A stretch of 64,000 bases of DNA, taken from the NCBI RefSeq assembly GCF_039521745.1, contig NZ_BAAACT010000154.1, one strand, 5' to 3'. The notes under the pieces are model-generated. The model was not told the origin of the DNA. It made no database searches and saw only the letters and a program-made list of their open reading frames with translations. How positions within the stretch are numbered: position 1 is the first letter of the stretch; each line of letters starts with the position of its first letter. Positions 24,769 to 34,235 of this stretch are shown piece by piece. Origin of the DNA: Faecalicatena contorta (GTDB lineage Bacteria; Bacillota; Clostridia; Lachnospirales; Lachnospiraceae). The position numbers were made by a program, and so were the translations under genes.

Positions 24769-25864
24769 ATACATTAAACCGAAACAAAATAATGTCTCCG
24801 TCCTGTACTACGTATTCTTTTCCTTCCAGTCTGACAAGCCCTTTCTCTTTGGCCGCAGCATGTGTCCCACAAGCCATCAGGTCATCGTAGCTTACGATTT
24901 CTGCACGGATAAATCCGCGTTCAAAATCGGTGTGGATCTTTCCGGCAGCCTGCGGTGCTTTTGTGCCGCGCTTGATTGTCCATGCACGGACCTCCGGCTC
25001 ACCGGCCGTCAGATAGCTGATCAGCCCCAAAAGATGGTAACTGGCTTTTATCAGTTTTTCCAGTCCTGACTCTTCTAATCCTAAATCTTCCAAAAACATT
25101 TTTTTCTCTTCGTCATCCAGTTCCGCTATTTCCTGCTCGATCTGGGCACAGACCACGAATACCTCGCACGCTTCGCGCTCTGCGTACTCACGCACTGCCT
25201 GCACGCCAGCGTTTGAGGCTCCGTCATCTTCCAGATCGTCCTCGGTTACATTTGCCGCAAAGATAACCGGTTTGCGGGTCAGCAGGTTATAGCTCTCCAG
25301 CCAGCCCTGCTCGTCTTCATCGTCTGTGCTGAAACTTTTTGCCATTTTATTCTCTTCCAGGTGCTCTTTAATCCGCTCCAGAAGGCCGAGTTCTTTTGCC
25401 GCTGCTTTATCATTTCTTGCAACCTTTGTGGTTTTTGCAATTCTTCTCTCCAGGATCTCGAGATCGGAGAAAATCAGTTCCAGATTGATCGTCTCTATAT
25501 CGCGCAGCGGATCAATGCTGCCATCCACATGTACGATGTTGCCGTCCTCAAAACATCTCACCACGTGCACAATCGCATCAACCTCGCGAATGTTTGCGAG
25601 AAACTGGTTTCCCAGGCCTTCCCCCTTGGATGCTCCCTTTACAAGGCCCGCTATATCTACAAATTCGATGGCCGCGGGAACGATCTTTTTTGTGTGGTAC
25701 ATTTCTCCCAGCACGTCAAGACGCTTGTCCGGCACTGTTACGACGCCCACATTCGGATCTATCGTGCAGAACGGGTAATTCGCAGACTCCGCCCCTGCCT
25801 TGGTCAATGAGTTAAACAATGTGCTTTTCCCAACATTCGGTAATCCAACAATTCCTAATTTCAT
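24767..25864 (-). CDS. ychF: YchF/OLA1-type P-loop ATPase
   Basis: 365 residues, the family's usual length. Obg-related GTPase fold that prefers ATP and associates with ribosomes. Walker A GLPNVGKST is followed by the NYPFCTIDPN switch region, DIAGLVKGASKGEGLGNQFL, a coiled-coil insert, and a C-terminal TGS-like domain ending in DGDIILFRFNV. It is a universal housekeeping gene. It appears to be transcribed with lgt, 45 bp downstream. Confidence 0.96.
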   Translation of the reverse strand: MKLGIVGLPNVGKSTLFNSLTKAGAESANYPFCTIDPNVGVVTVPDKRLDVLGEMYHTKKIVPAAIEFVDIAGLVKGASKGEGLGNQFLANIREVDAIVHVVRCFEDGNIVHVDGSIDPLRDIETINLELIFSDLEILERRIAKTTKVARNDKAAAKELGLLERIKEHLEENKMAKSFSTDDEDEQGWLESYNLLTRKPVIFAANVTEDDLEDDGASNAGVQAVREYAEREACEVFVVCAQIEQEIAELDDEEKKMFLEDLGLEESGLEKLIKASYHLLGLISYLTAGEPEVRAWTIKRGTKAPQAAGKIHTDFERGFIRAEIVSYDDLMACGTHAAAKEKGLVRLEGKEYVVQDGDIILFRFNV

Positions 25865-25975
25865 AAGTTAAATCCTCTCTGTATCTTAATCTTTATTCTG
25901 CGGCCTGCCACAGACTTCTTTATGAGTAAAGACATGCCCTCTGCATGTATCTGTTCACTTCACACCCATACAGCG

Positions 25976-26629
25976 TCAGTCCCGTGTCTCCATCAAGACA
26001 ACCGTCCCGTAAGGAAACGAGATTATCACCTCATCCCCCTCTATTTCATTGCTGACACACAGACTGTCAAAAGGCGTCAGCATATGATGGCTCAGAGGAT
26101 ACTTTGCCCCGGTTATATTAAAGTCCTCCACTTCACCGCCCAAGGGAAATACGGAGAAATACGGACCATATGCCTCTTCCTTTTTCAGAACCAGTTCCTC
26201 TTTCAGAAGCCGTATCTGGTTATGCCTGTCCACGATCCTGGCATCAGCCCCCGCATCCAGGGCCACCTTCAGCGTCTGCACATTCGCCCACACATGATCC
26301 AGCCTGGTGCCGGTTGCCCCCAATATCAGGATATTCTGCCTGCGCAGATCCAGACACAGACGCAGTGCAATCTCTGTATCCGATGCATCCTTCACAGGAT
26401 TAAATTCCCGGATCGGAACCTTTGTCTCTTCTTTATAGTACGCAATGACCTCCTCGGGCGTACTGTCGAAATCTCCTACAATATAGTCGGGGAGGATGTT
26501 ATGCTCGTAAAGGAAGAGGAGTCCCCTGTCCACACCAATAATAAACTCAGTCTCTTCGTCCTTTAAGATATCAACGGCAAATTCTTCCTCCAATAGTCCG
26601 CCGCTGACAATTACTGTTCGTTTACTCAT
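25976..26629 (-). CDS. thiN: Thiamine pyrophosphokinase
   Basis: 217 residues. It converts thiamine plus ATP to thiamine diphosphate, the cofactor of PFOR in this window. Motifs VDRGLLFL, DYIVGDFDS, DASDTEIAL and GATGTRLDH are typical of the catalytic domain; the C-terminal B1-binding domain shows LSHHMLTPFDSLCVSN. It is the last gene of the priA-thiN block and overlaps rpe by 8 bp. Confidence 0.94.
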   Translation of the reverse strand: MSKRTVIVSGGLLEEEFAVDILKDEETEFIIGVDRGLLFLYEHNILPDYIVGDFDSTPEEVIAYYKEETKVPIREFNPVKDASDTEIALRLCLDLRRQNILILGATGTRLDHVWANVQTLKVALDAGADARIVDRHNQIRLLKEELVLKKEEAYGPYFSVFPLGGEVEDFNITGAKYPLSHHMLTPFDSLCVSNEIEGDEVIISFPYGTVVLMETRD

Positions 26630-27284
26630 TTTCTTTTAAAATCTCCATCAGTCCTGCCACATTATCCGCAATTGTTCCTTTAAATACCGCGGAACCCGCC
26701 ACGATTACATTCGCGCCTGCATCCAGGACTTCTTTCACATTGTTTTGGTAAATCCCGCCGTCGACTTCGATGTCAGTATTCAGTCCACGTTCTTTCAGCA
26801 TAGAACGCAGGCTTCTGATCTTGTCCAATGATTCCGGAATAAATACCTGCCCGCCAAAACCAGGCTCCACACTCATAATCAAAAACATGTCCGCCTGATC
26901 CAGAAACGGCACAAGCGCCTCCACTGGTGTAGCCGGCTTAATCGTTACCCCGGCCTTCATACCGCAGGCATGGATCTTATCCAGCACGGCCTGCACATCC
27001 TCGCATGCTTCCAGATGAACTGTCAGAATATCTGCACCCGCCTCCTGGAAAGCCTCCACATAACGCCCGGGATCTGTTACCATCAGATGCACATCCATCA
27101 CCTGGGGGCTTACCCCCTGGATTGATTTCAGGACGGGCATCCCAAAAGAAATACTGGGAACGAACATGCCGTCCATAACATCGAAATGCAGGTACTTTGC
27201 ACCATTGTCCGATGTAATCCGTATCTGTTCTCCTAAAACCTTAAAATCTGCTGACAAAATAGATGGCGCCAAAATATTTTTCAT
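26622..27284 (-). CDS. rpe: Ribulose-phosphate 3-epimerase
   Basis: 220 residues, TIM barrel. It interconverts ribulose 5-phosphate and xylulose 5-phosphate. Signatures: APSILSADF, HFDVMDGMFVP (metal His and catalytic Asp), DVHLMV, SVEPGFGGQ, EVDGGIY and VIVAGSAVF. It is 4 bp from rsgA and overlaps thiN, in the conserved Firmicute cluster. Confidence 0.96.
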   Translation of the reverse strand: MKNILAPSILSADFKVLGEQIRITSDNGAKYLHFDVMDGMFVPSISFGMPVLKSIQGVSPQVMDVHLMVTDPGRYVEAFQEAGADILTVHLEACEDVQAVLDKIHACGMKAGVTIKPATPVEALVPFLDQADMFLIMSVEPGFGGQVFIPESLDKIRSLRSMLKERGLNTDIEVDGGIYQNNVKEVLDAGANVIVAGSAVFKGTIADNVAGLMEILKENE

Positions 27285-27287
27285 AAG

Positions 27288-28166
27288 CTAATACCTCTTC
27301 TTCTCCTGTAATTCCTGATACATTTCCAGATAATCCTCATACCGGACGGTATGAATCTCTCCATGTTCCACGGCCGCTTTTACGGCACACCCCGGCTCGT
27401 GCACGTGGTCGCATCCGTTAAACCGGCACTTTCCTTCATAGGGGGCAAACTCTCTGATATAGTACTTGAGCTCCCCTTTTTCAAAATCATTGACATACAG
27501 GGAACTGAAACCAGGCGTATCCATGATATAGGAATTCCCGTCTATCGTAATTAACTCGGAATGTCTGGTTGTGTGCTTTCCTCTTGCAATCTTTTTGCTG
27601 ATACTTCCCGTCTCCATCCGTATCTCCGTTTGGAGCAGATTAATCAGAGAGGACTTTCCTACCCCGGATGGTCCCGCAATCACGGTCGTCTTACCCAGAA
27701 GCACTTCCTTTACAGTCCCGATATTCTCCTCGTTTAAAGCACTGGTGAATATGACCCGGTATCCGCAGGCGCTGTAGATCTCCTGCAGTTCTTTGAGTTC
27801 CGGCTGTGAGGCTATGTCCTTCTTATTAAAACAAAGCACTACCGGAATCTCCTTGCTTTCCATCATGACAAGGAACCTGTCCAGCAGGTTAAAATGAGGC
27901 TTTGGCTCTGTCACCGCAAACACGACCAGCGCCTGATCAACATTCGCCACAGCAGGGCGGATCAATTCGTTCCTTCTGGGCAGAATCCGGACAATATTGC
28001 CGGTCTTCTCCTCCTCGTCTAAAATCTCGATCTCGACGTCATCCCCTACCAGAGGCTTTACCTTTTCTTTTCTGAATACACCTTTTGCTTTACACTCATA
28101 AATACCGGATTCTACTACGTGTACGTAGTAGAATCCGGCAATTCCCTTTATTATCTTTCCCTGCAT
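27288..28166 (-). CDS. rsgA: Ribosome small-subunit biogenesis GTPase
   Basis: 292 residues. OB-fold N-terminus, then a circularly permuted GTPase: NKKD (G4), the G1 loop GPSGVGKSSL and G3 DTPGF. The C-terminal zinc motif has Cys and His ligands in CRFNGCDHVHEPGC. It helps 30S maturation and is stimulated by the ribosome. Codons 10-21 form a 16-bp-arm inverted repeat in the DNA (28105-28138), which could fold in the mRNA near the start. Confidence 0.96.
   Translation of the reverse strand: MQGKIIKGIAGFYYVHVVESGIYECKAKGVFRKEKVKPLVGDDVEIEILDEEEKTGNIVRILPRRNELIRPAVANVDQALVVFAVTEPKPHFNLLDRFLVMMESKEIPVVLCFNKKDIASQPELKELQEIYSACGYRVIFTSALNEENIGTVKEVLLGKTTVIAGPSGVGKSSLINLLQTEIRMETGSISKKIARGKHTTRHSELITIDGNSYIMDTPGFSSLYVNDFEKGELKYYIREFAPYEGKCRFNGCDHVHEPGCAVKAAVEHGEIHTVRYEDYLEMYQELQEKKRY
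28105..28138. repeat. Perfect 16-bp inverted repeat inside rsgA
   Basis: CCGGATTCTACTACGT (28105-28120) and ACGTAGTAGAATCCGG (28123-28138), with only GT between. It lies in codons 10-21 of rsgA, which encode a normal OB-fold strand (GFYYVHVVES). In mRNA it would be a very stable hairpin about 28 nt after the start codon. Confidence 0.85.
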
Positions 28167-28169
28167 AAA

Positions 28170-30284
28170 CTAATAACCTTCTTGATCACTGCCGCTTGTT
28201 CCGTCCCCTGGATCAGTACCATTATCCGGATCCTCCGGTTCAGGATCTACACTGGGGCCTGAACTTACTACAAAATCAACTGCTTCCCCTTTTGCCTTCG
28301 GGCTGTCAGCTGGTGCAGATTGCCGGATTACATACCCTTCCATCACCGTTTCACTCGGCTCTGTTGTAACAGTTCCTGCCTGTAAGCCTTTCGCTTCCAG
28401 CCGTTGAATTGCAACTTCCCTGCTGTAACCAATTATTGGGGGCACTGTGGTCATCTCCACCTTCGGCCCTTTACTGACAACATACTCAACCGTTGTCCCG
28501 GCATCCACTTTCTTATCAGCCTTCGTCTTCTGGGACATGACAATCCCGGCGTCATACTTATCACTATACTCCTCAGAAGCACTTCCCACAAGCCCCGCAG
28601 CAGCCAGTGCCGCCTCTGCATCTTCCTGGCTCAGGTCAACCAGATTCGGAACCGTTGCCTTCTCAGCGCCCATGCTGACAGTCATTGTAACCTTGGTACC
28701 TTCTTTTACTTCGACACCGGAAGCCGGATCCGTAGATATAACCTTCCCTTCCTCTACACTGCTATCATAAACCGCTGTGGAATCCACCACCAGTTTGGCG
28801 TCATCCAGCATCTTCTGTGCCTCGTCCTCACTCATTCCGACCACATTCGGAATCAATACCGTCTTTTCTTCTTTGCCGCTGCTGACCACCACATTAATCT
28901 GTGTATTCTTATCTACTTTTGTCTTGGCATCTGTCTCCTGACGGATAATCACACCACTATCGTACTTATCAGATGTCTCCCGCCCGGATACGTGATAGCC
29001 CAGATTCTTCTTGGAGAGGGCTTCCTTCGCCTCCTCTTCCGTCATACCAACCAGATCGGGCACCGTCACCTTGCTCTCCGTCTGCGTCGTCTTGAGACCC
29101 GTACCGCCCTTAAAGAGCCCGGCCGCCTTTCCGATCATAAAAAGCAGGATAAACGCGATAATGACCGCCGCCACGATCATCAATATCTTCATGATCTTCC
29201 GCGTATTCGGATCTACATCATTCTTCTTCCTGCTGTCCCTCCTATAGTCCTCCTCATCATCACTGTCATACTCATCACTATCATAATCGTAATCATCGTC
29301 GTCGTAATCGTCATCATCATAACCGTCATCGTCATAGTCGTCATCATAATCATCGTCATCGCCGTAATCACGATCCTGTATCCGTTCCATCTCCTCCGTG
29401 GACATCACAACCGTAGTGTCTGATCCGGATGCGTAAGGAGACATATTGACGAAATTCCCTTCCGGGCTGACAAGAGACCGCTTCAGGTCCAGAATCAGCG
29501 CCTGGCAGTTCAGATATCTACGTTCCGGATTCTTCTGCGTACACTTCATGATAATACATTCCAGGCTGTACGGAATATCCGGCACTTCCTCTGCAGGCGA
29601 TACGATCTCCTCCTGCAGATGCTTAATCGCAACGGATACGGTGGAATCCCCGTCAAACGGCACATGGCCGGTGATCATCTCATACATGGTGATGCCGGCC
29701 GAATAAATATCGCTTTTTTCATCTACAATACCGCCTCTTGCCTGCTCAGGCGAGGTGTAATGTACGGATCCCATAACATTGGTACTGATGGTATTGGTGG
29801 CCGTGGTGGCCCGCGCAATCCCAAAATCCGTCACTTTTACTTTTCCTTCTTTGGAAATAATGATGTTCTGAGGTTTGATATCCCGATGGACAATATGCTG
29901 ATTATGGGCAGCCTGAATACCTGTCACCATCTGTATAGAAATGCTGATCGTCTCTTTTGCGGTGAGTCTTCCCTTTTTTTCAATGTATTCCTTTAATGTG
30001 ATTCCCTCGACCAGTTCCATGACCATGTAGTACAGGCCGCGGTCCTGCCCCACATCGTAGACATTTACCACATTGGGATGCATCAGGCCTGCTGCCGCCT
30101 GCGCCTCGCTTAAAAACTTCTGGATAAAAATCTCATCTGTGCGAAAATCACTCTTTAAAACCTTAATTGCCACATAACGATTCAGCTTATGGTCTTTCCC
30201 CTTATAAACATCCGCCATTCCACCTGAACCAATACGGCTCAATATTTCATAACGTTTCCCTAAAAATACTCCTTCTTTTAACAT
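28170..30284 (-). CDS. pknB: PASTA-domain Ser/Thr protein kinase
   Basis: 704 residues. The kinase domain (1-270) has GSGGMADVYKG, catalytic HRDIKPQN and DFG in KVTDFGIARA. Then comes an extremely Asp/Tyr-rich stretch (about 305-350), one membrane helix (ILMIVAAVIIAFILLFMIG), four PASTA domains outside the membrane, and a short Asp/Gly/Pro tail. It senses cell-wall fragments (lipid II/muropeptides) and phosphorylates division and wall proteins; the adjacent phosphatase reverses this. GAGGTGAGTAT precedes the ATG, which overlaps the phosphatase stop. Confidence 0.96.
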   Translation of the reverse strand: MLKEGVFLGKRYEILSRIGSGGMADVYKGKDHKLNRYVAIKVLKSDFRTDEIFIQKFLSEAQAAAGLMHPNVVNVYDVGQDRGLYYMVMELVEGITLKEYIEKKGRLTAKETISISIQMVTGIQAAHNQHIVHRDIKPQNIIISKEGKVKVTDFGIARATTATNTISTNVMGSVHYTSPEQARGGIVDEKSDIYSAGITMYEMITGHVPFDGDSTVSVAIKHLQEEIVSPAEEVPDIPYSLECIIMKCTQKNPERRYLNCQALILDLKRSLVSPEGNFVNMSPYASGSDTTVVMSTEEMERIQDRDYGDDDDYDDDYDDDGYDDDDYDDDDYDYDSDEYDSDDEEDYRRDSRKKNDVDPNTRKIMKILMIVAAVIIAFILLFMIGKAAGLFKGGTGLKTTQTESKVTVPDLVGMTEEEAKEALSKKNLGYHVSGRETSDKYDSGVIIRQETDAKTKVDKNTQINVVVSSGKEEKTVLIPNVVGMSEDEAQKMLDDAKLVVDSTAVYDSSVEEGKVISTDPASGVEVKEGTKVTMTVSMGAEKATVPNLVDLSQEDAEAALAAAGLVGSASEEYSDKYDAGIVMSQKTKADKKVDAGTTVEYVVSKGPKVEMTTVPPIIGYSREVAIQRLEAKGLQAGTVTTEPSETVMEGYVIRQSAPADSPKAKGEAVDFVVSSGPSVDPEPEDPDNGTDPGDGTSGSDQEGY

Positions 30285-31021
30285 ATACTCACCTCATCCG
30301 CAAACGGATCTACCAGAACAATCCCTATATTGTCCGTACCGCCGTTTTCTTTTGCTGTTTCTACCAGAGACTCTGCCGATTCCACAATGTCCCTGCCCCC
30401 CTGTACGATGTGGAACAATTCTTCATCTTCCACCATATTGCTGAGTCCGTCTGTACACATCAAAATGATGTCTCCCTTTTTCAGACGGTGCTCATAAAAG
30501 TCTACCTCCACGCTGTCCTTGGCCCCAATGGCTCTTGTAATGATATTCTTATCCGGATGGTGCTTCGCCTCCTCCGGCTTGATACCGCCGAGACGTACCA
30601 TCTCCTCGACCAGTGAGTGGTCTTTGGTCAGCTGAATAATACCCTGATTGATCAGATAAAGCCTGCTGTCCCCCACATTCGCAAAATACATCATCTGATT
30701 CACGATCGTTGCAACGACCACCGTGGTTCCCATCCCCTTCAGATGGGAGTCCTGGGAGGCCTTTTTTATGATCTCCCGGTTCGCGGTCTTAATCGCGGAG
30801 ACAAGCGCCTTTTCAATGTCTTCCTGGTCGCTCTGCTTCAGCTCTCTCTGCAGAACTTCCACCGTATATTTTGAAGCATAATCGCCGGCCTGGTGTCCGC
30901 CCATGCCGTCGGCAACTACAAACAGGTTGGGGAGAGGTCCTAACGGATTATCTGTCGTATAGACATAATCTTGATTCACTTGTCGTACCATACCAACGTC
31001 GGTAATGGAAAATGTCTTCAT
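30278..31021 (-). CDS. stp: PP2C-type Ser/Thr phosphatase
   Basis: 247 residues, PPM/PP2C family. Metal-binding motifs: VVADGMGGHQAGDYAS, GTTVV, NVGDSRLYL, LCTDGLSN and GTDNI. It dephosphorylates targets of the PASTA kinase encoded next, with which it overlaps by 7 bp. Confidence 0.96.
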   Translation of the reverse strand: MKTFSITDVGMVRQVNQDYVYTTDNPLGPLPNLFVVADGMGGHQAGDYASKYTVEVLQRELKQSDQEDIEKALVSAIKTANREIIKKASQDSHLKGMGTTVVVATIVNQMMYFANVGDSRLYLINQGIIQLTKDHSLVEEMVRLGGIKPEEAKHHPDKNIITRAIGAKDSVEVDFYEHRLKKGDIILMCTDGLSNMVEDEELFHIVQGGRDIVESAESLVETAKENGGTDNIGIVLVDPFADEVSIC

Positions 31022-31033
31022 AGCATATCTCCT

Positions 31034-32074
31034 TTATTCTTTGTTTGTCTGCACATAACGTCGTCTGAGCTGCCCGCAGGCGCCATCGATATCTGCACCC
31101 ATTTCCCTTCTTATAGTAACATTTATTCCACTTTTTTCAAGTTTATTTTTGAAATTCAGGGCATTTTTCCTGCTTGGCCTCACAAATGAGCGTTCCTTGA
31201 CCGGGTTCACTGGGATCAGATTCAGATGGCAGTTTCTCGGCTTTAAAATCCTGACCAGTTCTGCGGCATCTTCATCCGTATCGTTCACGCCGTGCACCAG
31301 GCTGTACTCAAAGGTAATCCTTCTGCCTGTTTTTTCAAAATATTCATCGCATGCATGCAGTACATCCTGCAATCCATATTTGTTTGCAACCGGCATGAGT
31401 TCTTTTCTCTTCTCCTGTGTCGTTCCATGCAGGGAAAGAGCCAGCGTGATCTGCAGATCTTCTTCTGCAAGCTCCCGCATCTTGGGTACAATCCCGCATG
31501 TGGAAACCGTCACATTCCTCTGGCTGATATGGAGTCCGTGTTCATCGGTCAGAAGCCTGATAAACCGAAGAAAATTTTCATAATTGTCCAGCGGTTCACC
31601 GGTGCCCATGATGACCACATTGGACACCCTCTCCCCGGTGATTCTCTGTATCGCGTAGACCTGCCCCAGCATCTCCGAAGCCGAAAGATTCCTTACCAAA
31701 CCACCGATCGTGGAGGCGCAGAACCTGCAGCCCATGCGGCATCCCACCTGGGAAGAGATACAGACAGAGTTCCCGTGCTTGTATCTCATGAGTACGCTTT
31801 CCACCACATTCTGGTCATGAAGCAAAAAAAGAAATTTGTTCGTCCCATCCAGACTCGATTCCTGGCGTTCGAGCAACTCAACAGGAAGAATCATATATGT
31901 TTCATTCAACCTTTCCCGGAGTTCTCTCGAGAGGTTCGTCATCTCGTCAAAACTGCCGGCCAGCTTGACATGGAGCCATTCATACAACTGCTTTGCACGA
32001 AACTTCTTTTCCCCAAGAGCAGTCATTTCCTCCTGCAATTCTTCGTATGTATATGCACGGATATCCTTCTTCAT
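31034..32074 (-). CDS. rlmN: Dual-specificity 23S rRNA/tRNA A2503/A37 C2-methyltransferase
   Basis: 346 residues, radical SAM. The [4Fe-4S] motif is CRMGCRFC, with further RlmN landmarks GEPLDNYENF, STCGIVP and a C-terminal acceptor cysteine in DIDGACGQL. It makes 2-methyladenosine at 23S A2503 and in some tRNAs. It follows rsmB by 3 bp. Confidence 0.96.
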   Translation of the reverse strand: MKKDIRAYTYEELQEEMTALGEKKFRAKQLYEWLHVKLAGSFDEMTNLSRELRERLNETYMILPVELLERQESSLDGTNKFLFLLHDQNVVESVLMRYKHGNSVCISSQVGCRMGCRFCASTIGGLVRNLSASEMLGQVYAIQRITGERVSNVVIMGTGEPLDNYENFLRFIRLLTDEHGLHISQRNVTVSTCGIVPKMRELAEEDLQITLALSLHGTTQEKRKELMPVANKYGLQDVLHACDEYFEKTGRRITFEYSLVHGVNDTDEDAAELVRILKPRNCHLNLIPVNPVKERSFVRPSRKNALNFKNKLEKSGINVTIRREMGADIDGACGQLRRRYVQTNKE

Positions 32075-32077
32075 TAT

Positions 32078-33433
32078 TTACGCTGAACCTTTCTTTCTCA
32101 ATCTGGCAATAAAAAATCCATCGCTGTCGTGCACTCCCGGCAGAAGCTGCAGACAGCCGTCCTCCCCCACAGCGCTCTGAAGTTCCGCGCAGAGGCTCTC
32201 TTTCATCTGCTCCGGGGCAAAATCCGGATGATCCGCCAAAAACCATTTTACATTCTCCTGGTTTTCCGTCCGGTTAATCGTACATGTGCTGTAAATGAGT
32301 ACCCCTCCCGGCTTTACATAGCTGCACACTACGTCCAGTATACTGCGTTGGAGCCGCACCAGTTCCTCCAGCTGTTTTTCAGTAACCCTGTATTTTAAAT
32401 CCGTCTTTTTCCCCAGCACGCCGAGACCGGAGCAGGGCAGATCCGCGATCACAATATCAGCCTTAGACACAGATGAGGCGTCCTGCACAGAAGCATCCAT
32501 CTGCACCGCAGAGATATTCTCCATCCCCATCCTGTCTATGTTCTCCCGGATCAGTGCTGTCTTATATTCCGTCAGATCCCGTGCCTCCACATGCCCGGTT
32601 CCTGCCAGACGGTCCGCAAGATGAATGGACTTGCCGCCCGGAGCGGCACAAACATCTATAATATAATCGCCCGGCTTTGGATCTGCAATGTCACCGACCA
32701 GCATGGAGCTGACATCCTGTACCGCAAACAGTCCCTCCCGGAAACTTTCCAGATCGCCCAGATAGTCATATCCGGTAATGCGGCAGGCATAAGACAGGTA
32801 CGGATGGCCCACTGCCTGCACCCCTTCTTTTTCCAGCCTGGCCTCCAGTTCCGCCGGCTGACACCGGCTGGTATTACAGCGGATTGTCAACGGTTTCTCC
32901 TTCTGGAAATCTGCAAGCATCATCTCCACAGTCTCCCTGTCATATTCCTCCAGCCACTTCTTTAGGATCCACTCCGGCATAGAGTACCGTATAGACAGAG
33001 CTTCCACGGGGCCGCTCGGATATTCGACCGCGTCGATCCCACGTGCAGCACTGCGAAGCACTCCGTTTACAAAGCCCTTAAGCGGAGCAAAGCCCTTTTT
33101 CACCGCCAGCTTAACCGCTTCATTGCACACAGCAGAATCCGGAACACTGTCCATATATTTCAGCTGGTATACCGCACTCCGCAGTATATTGCGGATAACC
33201 GGCTTCATCTTTTTCACCTTTACTTTTGAGAACTGGTTGAGAATATAGTCCAGTTCGATCAGGTGCTCCAGAGTCCCCTCCGTCACCCTCGTTATAAATG
33301 CACGTTCCTTCTTATCCAGATACTGATATTTACTCAGCACATTTCCCAGAGCAATATGGCTGTACACATCATGCTCCGTAATATCCATCAAAAGACCCAG
33401 CACAATCTCTCTGTCGCTCAACGGCTTTGCCAT
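32078..33433 (-). CDS. rsmB: 16S rRNA m5C967 methyltransferase
   Basis: 451 residues. An N-terminal NusB-like RNA-binding domain is followed by the RsmB/NOP catalytic domain: SAM motif CAAPGGKSIHLAD, DLPCSGLG with the proline-cysteine catalytic motif, and STCTINRTEN with the nucleophilic Cys. Its place between the metallopeptidase and rlmN is conserved in Firmicutes. Confidence 0.95.
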   Translation of the reverse strand: MAKPLSDREIVLGLLMDITEHDVYSHIALGNVLSKYQYLDKKERAFITRVTEGTLEHLIELDYILNQFSKVKVKKMKPVIRNILRSAVYQLKYMDSVPDSAVCNEAVKLAVKKGFAPLKGFVNGVLRSAARGIDAVEYPSGPVEALSIRYSMPEWILKKWLEEYDRETVEMMLADFQKEKPLTIRCNTSRCQPAELEARLEKEGVQAVGHPYLSYACRITGYDYLGDLESFREGLFAVQDVSSMLVGDIADPKPGDYIIDVCAAPGGKSIHLADRLAGTGHVEARDLTEYKTALIRENIDRMGMENISAVQMDASVQDASSVSKADIVIADLPCSGLGVLGKKTDLKYRVTEKQLEELVRLQRSILDVVCSYVKPGGVLIYSTCTINRTENQENVKWFLADHPDFAPEQMKESLCAELQSAVGEDGCLQLLPGVHDSDGFFIARLRKKGSA

Positions 33434-33490
33434 CTCATTTCCTCCTGTCAGTGGTTATTGTTCAAAGGCAGGCCTGTAAACAGTAACCTG

Positions 33491-34189
33491 TTAGTCACGC
33501 CTGCGCCCGCTGATCAAAAGCAGCCTGAGAAGCTGCAGGATCATGGATGCGGCGCTGGCTACATACGTCAGGGCCGCTGCCCCCAGCACTTCTTTTGTTG
33601 CGCTTACTTCTTCCGGATAAAGCATTCCGGTATTCTCCAGAACCTTCACTGCTCTTCTGGATGCATTAAACTCTACGGGCAGCGTCACAAGCTGGAACAG
33701 TACTGCCGCAGAGAACAGCAGAATCCCCAGATTGATCAGAATCAGCGATGTCTGGCCGCTGATAAACAGGCCGATGATGATCAGCGGCCATGCCGCCATG
33801 GAGCCGAAATTAGCGACCGGCACCAGCGCTCCCCGAATCTTCAGCGGTGCATAACCAACGTTATGCTGTACCGCATGGCCGCATTCGTGTGCGGCTACAC
33901 CTATGGCGGCCACCGAAGCCGACTGATACGTCGCATCCGACAGTCTCAGCACCTTATTGCGCGGGTCATAATGGTCTGTCAGGTTCCCTGATACATGCTG
34001 CACGGTCACATCGTATATTCCATTTGCCCTTAAGATTTTCTCCGCCGCTTCTCTTCCTGTCATCCCCGAATGGCTGCGTACCTGGGCATATTTATTGAAT
34101 ACCCGGTTCACCCGGCTGGATGCCAGAATACAGATGACAGCCCCGATAATCACTAATATATAAGTTGGATCATAGCCAAAAAAATACAT
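33491..34189 (-). CDS. YugP-family zinc metallopeptidase
   Basis: 232 residues. The zinc motif HECGH (in VAAHECGHAVQH) is typical of the neutral zinc metallopeptidase / DUF2 family. There is an N-terminal membrane helix, two further helices (about 128-170), and a C-terminal hydrophobic segment ending RRRD. It is probably a membrane-embedded protease with its site at the membrane face. Substrates unknown. It is located in the fmt-rsmB interval, as in many clostridia. Confidence 0.88.
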   Translation of the reverse strand: MYFFGYDPTYILVIIGAVICILASSRVNRVFNKYAQVRSHSGMTGREAAEKILRANGIYDVTVQHVSGNLTDHYDPRNKVLRLSDATYQSASVAAIGVAAHECGHAVQHNVGYAPLKIRGALVPVANFGSMAAWPLIIIGLFISGQTSLILINLGILLFSAAVLFQLVTLPVEFNASRRAVKVLENTGMLYPEEVSATKEVLGAAALTYVASAASMILQLLRLLLISGRRRD

Positions 34190-34235
34190 GTTACTCCCTC
34201 CATTTCGAATGCGGCGCCCGCCAAAATGGGTTCGG

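Noticed and set aside
28404..29423. 339-codon plus-strand frame
   Set aside because: Antisense to pknB; the Ile/Val-rich product mirrors the Asp/Tyr-rich tract and PASTA repeats.
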